A DNA stretch of 49,816 nucleotides from Bradyrhizobium cajani (lineage in GTDB: Bacteria; Pseudomonadota; Alphaproteobacteria; Rhizobiales; Xanthobacteraceae). Numbering within the stretch: position 1 is the first letter of the stretch; each line of letters opens with the position of its first letter. The position numbers were made by a program, and so were the translations under genes. Below, in pieces: positions 7,513 through 14,196 of the stretch. The stretch spans positions 1-49,816 of the forward strand of contig NZ_WQNE01000044.1 of NCBI RefSeq assembly GCF_009759665.1, read 5' to 3'. The notes beneath the pieces were generated by a model. It did no database searches, was not told where the DNA came from, and saw only the letters and a program-made list of their open reading frames with translations.

Positions 7513-8394
7513 GTGATCACCGAACCACCCAGTGTGCCCGCGTCCGTCGCGGCGCTGGCGCCGGACAACACGCTGTCGTTCCCGTTCAACCAGCGCTGGG
7601 CGATGATGTTCTGGTCGGCCGTGTTCAATCCGGACACGCGCTTTACGCCTGATGCCTCGAAGAGCCCGGAGTGGAACAGAGGCGCGTATCTTGCGGAAGC
7701 CCTGGCCCATTGCGGCGAATGCCATACGCCGCGCAATCTTGCCTTCGCGCTCGACAACCGGAAGAAGTTCGCTGGCGCCATCACGGCCGGGTGGCGCGCC
7801 TTCAACATCTCCTCCGACAAGGCCACCGGCCTCGGCAACTGGCGCGACGAGGATCTGATCTCCTATCTCTCGCTCGGCCACGCGCCGGGTCACGGCTCGG
7901 CCTCGGGCCCGATGGGCGAAGCGGTCGACCGCAGCTTCAGCCAGTTCGCGCCCGAGGACATCCGCGCCATCGTCGTCTATCTGCGCAGCGTGCCGCCGCA
8001 GCCTTCGCCCGATCTGCCGGCCACCACGGCGCCGGCGGCCCCCGCCTCGCACCGCGACGGCGTCACCGCGGACGCGCGCGGCAAGAAGGTGTTCGCCAGC
8101 GCCTGCGCCAGCTGTCACGGCTGGAGCGGCGAGAGCCCGGTCTCGCCGATGGCGACGCTGACCGGCACCTGGGCCGTCAACGACCCCGCCGCCACCAACG
8201 TCGCCCAGATCGTGCTGTCAGGCACCAGGCGCTACACGCCCGACGGCGCGCTCTCGATGCCCGCATTCGGCAACGCCTACACCGACGACGAGATCGCGGC
8301 GGTGGCGAACTACGTCACGGCGCGGTTCGGCACCAAGGGCTCGAAGCTGACGGCGAAGGATGTGGCGGAGCTGCGGGAGCAGACGGCGGAGTAG
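7513..8394 (+). pseudogene. 5'-truncated multiheme cytochrome c
   Basis: The frame encodes most of a periplasmic cytochrome c of the type serving membrane-bound dehydrogenases, which usually has three heme sites and about 400 residues. Here two heme motifs remain: CGECH at residues 67-71 and CASCH at 198-202, with a distal methionine in ALSMPAFG. The signal peptide and the first heme domain are absent. Cytochrome-like sequence (ACVITEPP, then FPFNQRWAMMFW) appears abruptly near 7504-7513, next to foreign sequence. A GTG at 7513 could start translation, but the product would lack an export signal, so heme attachment is unlikely. It is called a pseudogene for that reason; some annotations may list it as a coding sequence. 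Confidence 0.75.
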
Positions 8395-8436
8395 CGTGAT
8401 GGTGGATTGATGAGAGGTCACGCGTCAATCTCCGCT

Positions 8437-8568
8437 GTCGTCCCGGACAAGCGAAGCGCAGATCCGGGACCCATACGCCGCAGCAAAACTTTTGCGAAGA
8501 CTCGGAGTGACCAGCTTCGCGCGCAACTACTCCCTGGGGTTATGGGTCCCGGCCTTCGCCGGGACGAC
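8437..8568. repeat. Palindromic repeat (GTCCCGG...CCGGGAC type)
   Basis: Inverted element opening GTCGTCCCGGACAAGCG and closing CTTCGCCGGGACGAC, with GATCCGGGACCCATA and TATGGGTCCCGG as inner arms. It sits between the convergent cytochrome remnant and the cyclase gene. It is related in layout to the family A copies, but its wording differs. Confidence 0.7.
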
Positions 8569-8639
8569 ATCGAGTATGTGGCGTCGGCCCAACCAAAACA
8601 TCAGCGCGGACGCTTCATTCGCCGCGCTGATCTTGGTCC

Positions 8640-9737
8640 TCACGTAATCGCGATCGGGCAGCCGTTGCTTCCCGTAGCGCCCTTGATCGGGGCCGGAGTG
8701 AAACTATAGACGAACTGATATTTCTTGTCGGCGATCAGATCGTCGAAGATCAGGTTCTCGTGGTTGAGGATGCCGTTCTTGGTTTGCAGCTCGGCATGAA
8801 CCACGAAGGCGAGCGTCTTGTCGGGATTGGGCACCACCTCGACAGCCCAGGTGTCAGCTCCCGTGAGCGCGAGATCCTTCTCGACGATCCATTTGGCAGC
8901 GTCGAGGCCGATGCCCGGCTCTCCGCTGTTGAAGCGATCATTGTTCTTCATCCAAAGCGAGCCCCAGCCGGTGTGGAACATGATCGCGTCGCCGGGCTTG
9001 ATGTCGCTCTCGGGAATGTTCTGCTTCGCCAGCGCCGCCTTGATGTCGGCCGAGGTGATCTCCTGGCCGGCATCCATCATGCCACCCTTGAGAGCGACCA
9101 TGTCGATCAGATGCGCGCGGGTGAAGATCGGCTTGAGCTTCTCGATGCCGAGCTTCTTCAGGCCGTAGGCGTCGCTGATCTCGGCGGCGGTGAAGCCGTT
9201 GTAGAACCGCATCTCGCTCTTGTCGCCCTCCTTGCCCATCTGGATGCCGATGTGGCCGAGGCCGTCGAACTGCGTGCCGGTCTGGCCGATCTCGGTGGCG
9301 AGAAACTCGTCGTGATACACGAGCTTGTTGTCGCCGAACGGGCCGCCAGTCGGGCTGCCGGGAATGCGCAGCGCGAACACGCGCGCGCCGAACAGCGGCA
9401 TCGCGGCCTCGTAGACGCGACCAATCTTGTAGATCTTGCCGTCCTTGATCCACTTCGCCGCGTCGAGGACCTTCGCCGGGGTGATGTGGTTGGATGCGCC
9501 GGACTCGTCATCCTTGCCCCATTTCGAGGGCCACCACGGCTTGTCGACATTCTTGGGCATGGAGGTGGCGGTCTGCGCCTGGGCTTGGCTGATCGGCGCG
9601 AGCGAGAACTTGCCATGCATCGAGCCGGCGAGCGCCGCGCCGGCCACGCCGGCAATGCCCGCTGTGCGGAGCAAAGTCCGGCGATCAGTCGTGGCGCCAC
9701 TGCCGTCTTGATCTACGTCATTGATTTCATTAGACAT
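8640..9737 (-). CDS. Cyclase family protein with Tat-type signal
   Basis: A 365-residue protein of the cyclase / kynurenine-formamidase-like fold (metal-dependent amidohydrolases). The N-terminus has a twin-arginine pattern, DRRTLLRTAG, followed by an alanine-rich hydrophobic stretch ending SQAQAQ, so export to the periplasm after folding is likely. The central motif reads GQTGTQFDGLGH, where family members commonly have HxGTHxDxxxH; the Asp and last His are kept but two His positions are Gln. Many annotated relatives share the QTGTQFDGLGH form, so a distinct subgroup is more likely than decay. The substrate is unknown. The gene is divergent from the CobW-type GTPase, with about 120 bases between starts. 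Confidence 0.88.
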   Translation of the reverse strand: MSNEINDVDQDGSGATTDRRTLLRTAGIAGVAGAALAGSMHGKFSLAPISQAQAQTATSMPKNVDKPWWPSKWGKDDESGASNHITPAKVLDAAKWIKDGKIYKIGRVYEAAMPLFGARVFALRIPGSPTGGPFGDNKLVYHDEFLATEIGQTGTQFDGLGHIGIQMGKEGDKSEMRFYNGFTAAEISDAYGLKKLGIEKLKPIFTRAHLIDMVALKGGMMDAGQEITSADIKAALAKQNIPESDIKPGDAIMFHTGWGSLWMKNNDRFNSGEPGIGLDAAKWIVEKDLALTGADTWAVEVVPNPDKTLAFVVHAELQTKNGILNHENLIFDDLIADKKYQFVYSFTPAPIKGATGSNGCPIAIT

Positions 9738-9856
9738 TGCACCCTCCCAGGTTGTAGTCCGAATAAGCCGGACTCTAAAATTGTTTCAGTCACCCTCCTC
9801 CTCCGCTAGGTTGTTGTCCAGCGACAAAAATAAGACCGTTGGTGCGAGAGCTTCCA

Positions 9857-10924
9857 ATGAGCCTGTTTGAAGGCGACAAATCCGAGCAGCGACTTCCGGT
9901 CTCGCTGATCACCGGCTTTCTCGGCAGCGGCAAGACGACATTGCTCAATCGTCTGCTGCGCCACGACGGCATGAAGGACAGCGCCGTCATCATCAACGAG
10001 TATGGCGAGGTCAGTCTCGATCATCTCCTGGTCGAGCGCGTCGATGGCGAGGTTGCCGTGCTCGCAAGCGGCTGCATCTGCTGCACCATCCGCAGCGACC
10101 TCGAGGAGACGCTGAGAAGCCTCCTGGTGAAGCGAGACCGCGGCGAGATTCCGCCGTTCCGCCGTATCCTGGTCGAGACCACCGGTCTCGCCGACCCCGC
10201 GCCGATCGTGCAGCTCCTGCTCAACAATCCTCTCGTCTCGCACTTCCTGCGGCTCGACACGGTCGTGACCACGGTCGATGCGGTCAACGCGCCGCATCAG
10301 CTCGATCGGCAATATGAGGCAGTGAAACAGGTGGCATTGGCCGACCGGCTGTTGATCACCAAAAGCGATCTGGTCGAGGACATCTCGGCGCTGGAGCTGC
10401 GCCTGCGGCGGCTCAATCCCGGCGCCAGAACCGAAAGCGTCAGTCACGGCAAGATCGATCCCGCGCAGCTATTCGGCGCCGGCCTGATCGATCCCGAACT
10501 GAAAAGGATAGACATTGAGCGCTGGCTCAACGAGCGGGCCTTCGCGGAACCACATGGGGACGCCGGTCATTCGCATCACGATCATCACGCGCACCATGAC
10601 CATGGCCATCATGATCACGATGCGTCGATCGCCAGCTTCATGCTGGCGTTCGACGAGCCGCTCGACTGGATAGAAGTGACACGCTGGCTTGGGTATCTGC
10701 GCAATGCGCGCGGACAGGACCTGCTGCGGGTGAAGGGAATTCTCAACCTCCGCGACGAGCCGACGCCGATCGTGATCCACGGCGTGCACCACGTCTTCCA
10801 TCCGCCGGTCGCGCTCGGTGGCTGGCCCGACAGCGATCGCCGCTCGCGCATCGTGTTCATCACACGCGGCATCGCGCGCGCGGAAGTGCTTGAGCTCTGG
10901 CAGGCGGTCCGCGCGGCGGCCTGA
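9857..10924 (+). CDS. CobW/G3E family GTPase, probable metallochaperone
   Basis: A 355-residue P-loop GTPase of the COG0523/CobW group, which delivers or senses metals such as zinc. Visible features are Walker A GFLGSGKTT (residues 20-28), the metal-binding GCICC motif (72-76), a TKSD guanine-specificity motif, a histidine-rich linker (GHSHHDHHAHHDHGHHDHD, about residue 240) and a C-terminal CobW domain. The ATG at 9857 is preceded by GAGAG; TTG or GTG starts at 9839 and 9842 are possible but less attractive. Metal identity is not readable. No Zur-type box was identified in the short divergent spacer. Confidence 0.93.
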   Translation: MSLFEGDKSEQRLPVSLITGFLGSGKTTLLNRLLRHDGMKDSAVIINEYGEVSLDHLLVERVDGEVAVLASGCICCTIRSDLEETLRSLLVKRDRGEIPPFRRILVETTGLADPAPIVQLLLNNPLVSHFLRLDTVVTTVDAVNAPHQLDRQYEAVKQVALADRLLITKSDLVEDISALELRLRRLNPGARTESVSHGKIDPAQLFGAGLIDPELKRIDIERWLNERAFAEPHGDAGHSHHDHHAHHDHGHHDHDASIASFMLAFDEPLDWIEVTRWLGYLRNARGQDLLRVKGILNLRDEPTPIVIHGVHHVFHPPVALGGWPDSDRRSRIVFITRGIARAEVLELWQAVRAAA

Positions 10925-10950
10925 GACAGCGGTCGAAACGAGCGACGCTG

Positions 10951-11156
10951 CCCTCCCTTCTCCCCTTGTGGGAGAGGTGGCATAGGCGGCCTTCGGCCGC
11001 CGTTCTTAAGAACGCCGAAACGAAGCTTCGGCTACGGCGCCGGATGAGGGGTCTTTCTCCACGCGCTCAGATGCGAGAGATTCACTCGCGGAGAGGGACC
11101 CCTCACCCGTCTCGCCGCTACACGGCGAGCCACCCTCTCCCACAAGGGGAGAGGGT
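10951..11156. repeat. Palindromic repeat (family B), long copy
   Basis: A 200-base imperfect inverted repeat opening CCCTTCTCCCCTTGTGGGAG and closing CCCTCTCCCACAAGGGGAGAG, with smaller hairpins inside (GGCGGCCTTCGGCCGCC). It fills most of the space between the convergent CobW-type and ymdB-like genes. The wording matches 5527-5678. Confidence 0.85.
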
Positions 11157-11179
11157 GCACCGTCAATGCCGCTCAAAAC

Positions 11180-12004
11180 TCAGCTCAACCAGAATTTCGG
11201 CGTCGCCGGCTCCAACCTTCCGCCGACACGCACCGGCGCGATGCGGAGCGCGAGACCCGTTGCGTCATCCGTTTCCACCGCGACGGCGCTCAGCGTCGCC
11301 GTCCCCGCGGCCGGCTCGAAGCGGCCTGACGGAATCCCCGAGGTGAAGCGGCGCAGCGGCTCTTCCTTCTGCATGCCGATGATGGAGTCGTAATCGCCGG
11401 TCATGCCGGCATCGGTCATGTAGGCAGTGCCGCCGCCGAGGATCTGGTGGTCGGCGGTCGGTACGTGCGTGTGCGTGCCGACGACGAGGCTGGCGCGGCC
11501 GTCGCAGAAGAAGCCGATGCCCTGCTTCTCGCTGGTCGCCTCGCAATGGAAGTCGACGACGATGGCGTCGGCGGCGACCCCGAGCGGACAGGCGCCGAGC
11601 TCGCGCTCGAGCGCTGCGAAGGGATCGTCGAACGGGGTCATGAAGACGCGGCCCAACGCGTTGACGACGAGCGCATGCTTGCCGTTCTTGGTCTCGACCA
11701 GCGCGGCACCGCGGCCGGGCGTGCCGCGCGGATAGTTCGCCGGCCGCACCAGGCGCTCCGCGCGCTCGATGAACACCAAGGCCTCGCGCTGATCCCAGGA
11801 ATGATTGCCGAGCGTCACCGCATCGGCGCCGGCGTCGAGAAACTCCTGATAGATCGCTTCCGTGATGCCGAAGCCTCCGGCGGCATTCTCGCCGTTGACG
11901 ACGACGAAATCGAGCGACCAGTCCTTGACCATGCCGGGCAGATGGTCGGCGATCGCCGCACGCCCCGCGCGCCCGACGACATCACCCACGAAGAGAATGC
12001 GCAA
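11180..12004 (-). CDS. TIGR00282/YmdB family metallophosphoesterase
   Basis: A 274-residue dimetal phosphoesterase. Homologues such as Bacillus YmdB hydrolyse 2',3'-cyclic nucleotides and affect RNA turnover and development. Metal-ligand motifs in order are FVGDVVGRAGR at the N-terminus, VVNGENAAGG, TLGNHSWDQ, VDFHCEATSEK and VVGTHTHVPTADH. Length and start fit the family. The start codon lies inside the 3' end of the cyclo-ligase gene (23-base overlap), so the two are cotranscribed and probably translationally linked. Nothing unusual is seen in the active site. Confidence 0.93.
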   Translation of the reverse strand: MRILFVGDVVGRAGRAAIADHLPGMVKDWSLDFVVVNGENAAGGFGITEAIYQEFLDAGADAVTLGNHSWDQREALVFIERAERLVRPANYPRGTPGRGAALVETKNGKHALVVNALGRVFMTPFDDPFAALERELGACPLGVAADAIVVDFHCEATSEKQGIGFFCDGRASLVVGTHTHVPTADHQILGGGTAYMTDAGMTGDYDSIIGMQKEEPLRRFTSGIPSGRFEPAAGTATLSAVAVETDDATGLALRIAPVRVGGRLEPATPKFWLS

Positions 12005-12578
12005 CTTCAGAACTCCGGAAATCGAACACGTCCGATTCCGTTAGCACATAATCCAGCGCGACGTCGTGGGATAGTGCCGGAACCGCCTCGATCTCCTGCG
12101 CTGCGAAAGCAAGCCCGATCCCGACGATGTGCTTGGTCCTGCGCAGATGCGCGAAGGTGAAATCGTAATGCCCCGCACCATAGCCGATGCGATGGCCGAG
12201 ACGGTCGAACGCCGCGAGCGGCGTCAGCATGATGTCCGGGATGACCTCGGCTGCCGCGGGCGACGGCTCGGGAATGCCGAGCGGGCCGAGCATCAGGCGG
12301 TCGTTCGGATGGAAGATGCGGAAGATCAGCGACTGCCCGCGCGCGGTGACGCAAGGCAGTGCCAGCTTCGCGCCCTCTTCAGCGAGCCTCGTGAGCAGCG
12401 GCATCGGATCGATCTCGCTGCGGATCGGCGAATAGCCGGAAACGATGCTGCCGGGCAGAAAAGTGAAAGGCAGCCCGCGCTTGGCGAGTTTTGCGGCGGC
12501 CGCAGCGCGCTTCTTCTCGCTCAGCGCGTCGCGTTTTGCGAGGGCTTTGGCACGGAGTGCGGCTTTCGAATTGGTCAT
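11982..12578 (-). CDS. 5-formyltetrahydrofolate cyclo-ligase
   Basis: Converts 5-formyl-THF to 5,10-methenyl-THF using ATP, returning stored folate to one-carbon metabolism. The 198-residue product has an N-terminal Lys/Arg-rich helix (ALRAKALAKRDALS), the segment SGYSPIRSEIDPMPLL and the nucleotide-binding signature HRIGYGAGHYD, as in YgfA/Fau proteins. Its position downstream of zapA and a probable 6S RNA matches the zapA-ssrS-ygfA arrangement of many proteobacteria. It overlaps the ymdB-like gene by 23 bases. Regulation through the upstream structured RNA is plausible. Confidence 0.93.
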   Translation of the reverse strand: MTNSKAALRAKALAKRDALSEKKRAAAAAKLAKRGLPFTFLPGSIVSGYSPIRSEIDPMPLLTRLAEEGAKLALPCVTARGQSLIFRIFHPNDRLMLGPLGIPEPSPAAAEVIPDIMLTPLAAFDRLGHRIGYGAGHYDFTFAHLRRTKHIVGIGLAFAAQEIEAVPALSHDVALDYVLTESDVFDFRSSEVAHSLRG

Positions 12579-12595
12579 TCGCTTTGGTCCCCCAC

Positions 12596-12693
12596 GTCAC
12601 CACCTGCAATAGCGGTGATCCAGTATTCCAGAGGCGGTGGTGTTTCACACAAAGGCCGCGGCGTACTGGATGCCCCGTGAAGCCGGGCATGAC
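12596..12693. repeat. Palindromic repeat (family F)
   Basis: Spacer element between the 6S RNA and the cyclo-ligase start, opening GTCACCACCTGCAATAG and closing CGTGAAGCCGGGCATGAC, with CCAGTATTCCAGA and GTACTGGAT inside. It resembles the copy at 706-809. If the cyclo-ligase is transcribed through from the 6S locus, this repeat would lie in its leader. Confidence 0.55.
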
Positions 12694-12737
12694 TGAACTG
12701 GCCGCAGTCATTTCGACAGGCACGAACCAGAAGGAAA

Positions 12738-12905
12738 CAGTGCGAAGCCGCGGACGCCGTTGAAGCACTCGATCCCGGAGTTCCCTACGAAAGTAGGTGG
12801 GCACCATATGTCCGGGCCCACGGGCCCGGCCAGGGACAGTTCCCTAAAGGATCGATAAGGCCCCGGGGATATATGGCTCCTGACGCACGTCGCAGCTTCG
12901 CATCC
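12738..12905 (-). ncRNA. ssrS: Probable 6S RNA
   Basis: The minus-strand transcript from about 12905 to 12738 folds into one long interrupted hairpin. The closing stem TGCGAAGCTGCG (12902-12891) pairs with CGCGGCTTCGCA (12752-12741), 12 pairs with one G-U. Further in, CCATAT pairs with ATATGG, and AGGGA with TCCCT. The apical part is a GC-rich CCGGGCCC/GGGCCCGG hairpin. The large internal region carries a small CCTAC-TTTC-GTAGG hairpin on its 3' side, a known 6S trait. Position between zapA and the cyclo-ligase gene is the classical ssrS location. 6S RNA binds sigma-70 RNA polymerase as a promoter mimic. A TAGATT at 12909-12914 on the same strand could be its -10 element. Ends are approximate. 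Confidence 0.8.
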
Positions 12906-12974
12906 GCAATCTAACAACGATACTGACGAATCGCCAGCCCGGCCTTGGGTGATTGCCGCCAGGGCTCGGGCCTG

Positions 12975-13087
12975 CATGGTTCGAGACGCCCGCTTTGGCG
13001 GGCTCCTCACCATGAGGGTCTACACTCCCACCACGAAACCAGACCTCATCCTGAGGTGCCCGCGATAGCGGGCGTCTCGAAGGATGA
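12975..13087. repeat. Palindromic repeat (family C)
   Basis: Element opening CATGGTTCGAGACGCCCGC and closing GCGGGCGTCTCGAAGGATGA, with CTCACCATGAGG and CCTCATCCTGAGG inside. It shares wording with 36061-36169. It lies just downstream of zapA and upstream of the 6S RNA, and could separate the two transcripts. Confidence 0.75.
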
Positions 13088-13108
13088 CCGCAAGGAAACG
13101 ACCAACGG

Positions 13109-13492
13109 TCACCCGATCGCGATGCCGTTGCCGACGGTCCGGTTCAGGACCTGGGTCGACTTCTCGATGCGTTCGGCCGCGGCGTTCAGCGCATTCACCA
13201 CCGCGGTCTGCGTCATCCTGGCGCGCTCGACGGCGGCGTTGCGGAAATCCCGCAGCTCGGTCAGCTCCTGCTCCATGGTGCGGACCCGGTTGCCGGCGTC
13301 GATCAGCTCGTCGCAGACGGTCAGCGCCGCCATCACGGTGAGGCGCGCATCGCCGATCTCGCCGAACTTTCCACGCAGGGACTGGATGCGCGTCTCCAGG
13401 CTCTCCGCGAGCTTGAGCAGCCGCACCTCCTGGCCCTCCTCGCAGGCCATGCGGTATTGCCGGCCATTGATGGTGACGTTGATGTGGCTCAT
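13109..13492 (-). CDS. zapA: Cell division protein ZapA
   Basis: A 127-residue ZapA homologue: a small cytosolic protein that binds FtsZ and bundles filaments at the Z-ring. The N-terminal globular part has the expected INVTINGRQYRMACEEGQE and LAESLETRIQSLRGK, with a helical, coiled-coil-prone C-terminal half from about residue 65. The start codon overlaps the end of the upstream DUF4164 gene by four bases (ATGA), so the two form an operon. The alphaproteobacterial form is a little longer than that of E. coli. Confidence 0.92.
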   Translation of the reverse strand: MSHINVTINGRQYRMACEEGQEVRLLKLAESLETRIQSLRGKFGEIGDARLTVMAALTVCDELIDAGNRVRTMEQELTELRDFRNAAVERARMTQTAVVNALNAAAERIEKSTQVLNRTVGNGIAIG

Positions 13493-13809
13493 CCGTCCTC
13501 TCCGGTATCGAGCACCGAGCGTATCGTGACGATCGCGGAATCCAGCCGGTCGGAGATCTCGCGGTTGGTGCGCTCGAGCTTGCGCGCTTTCACCAATGCG
13601 CCATCGAGTTCGTCTGCAAGGCGCGAGCGATCGGCGCCCAGCGCCTGGATTCGTGCCGCGAGCTCGTTCTCGTCGCGATCGGCATCGCGGCGCCGTTCGA
13701 CCGCGCTTTCAAGCGCATCGAGCGCCGCGGTGAGCCTGCGGGTCGCAATCTCGATCTCGACGGCGGACGACTCCGTCATGGCAGAACTGTTGGACACGCG
13801 ATCGTTCAT
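13489..13809 (-). CDS. DUF4164 family small coiled-coil protein
   Basis: A 106-residue, charge-rich, almost entirely helical protein (EIATRRLTAALDALESAVER, then regular Leu/Ala heptads to about residue 95), as in the DUF4164 family found next to zapA in Rhizobiales. No signal peptide or membrane helix is present. An internal ATG at codon 11 (MTESSAVEIE) is an alternative start. The four-base overlap with zapA suggests a joint role in division, possibly analogous to the ZapB coiled coil; that functional link is inference. Confidence 0.85.
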   Translation of the reverse strand: MNDRVSNSSAMTESSAVEIEIATRRLTAALDALESAVERRRDADRDENELAARIQALGADRSRLADELDGALVKARKLERTNREISDRLDSAIVTIRSVLDTGEDG

Positions 13810-14196
13810 GGAGTCAGCGGCGGAACCTATGGCCTTTGCCCAGTGGCCTTATTCCTGGGGCTCGCCGTCCGGCAAAAGACTCGGTTCGGCAAGCGGTTAG
13901 AAGCAGAAATTTACGTGGCAAGCTAGCCGAGCGCAACGCCGCCGCGAAACTATGCACCGGTAGATCGGATGAATCATCCCGATCTACCGGTTTCTTCCTC
14001 GGCACGATCTCGCGGGAAAACCGGCCTCCACTTTTCCGGATCGTGCCGTAAGCAACTTTTACGGCCAAACCGGCGTTTGATTGCCTTGGACTCCCGGAAC
14101 CGAGATGCTATCCCAGCCCCGACCTTAAGCGGCCGAAAGGCTCCTTCCCGCGCGCGCGAATCCCGCCAAGCGCCTCATTTCAGACGGATTTCAGAC
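13810..14196. promoter_or_regulatory. Divergent promoter region between DUF4164-zapA and tkt
   Basis: A 387-base noncoding region that must hold promoters for both directions. Besides the 35-base palindrome at 13957-13991 it shows no open frame with coding character. A frame open from 13969 into tkt lacks transketolase similarity before 14197 and is not taken as part of the gene. No standard promoter could be assigned with confidence. Confidence 0.5.
13957..13991. repeat. Perfect 17-bp inverted repeat with one-base centre
   Basis: ACCGGTAGATCGGATGA (13957-13973) is followed by one A and then its exact reverse complement (13975-13991). On the plus strand TTTCTTCC follows, so it could end a short plus-strand RNA. 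It could equally be a two-fold operator in the divergent DUF4164/tkt promoter region. It resembles none of the other repeats in the window. Confidence 0.85.
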
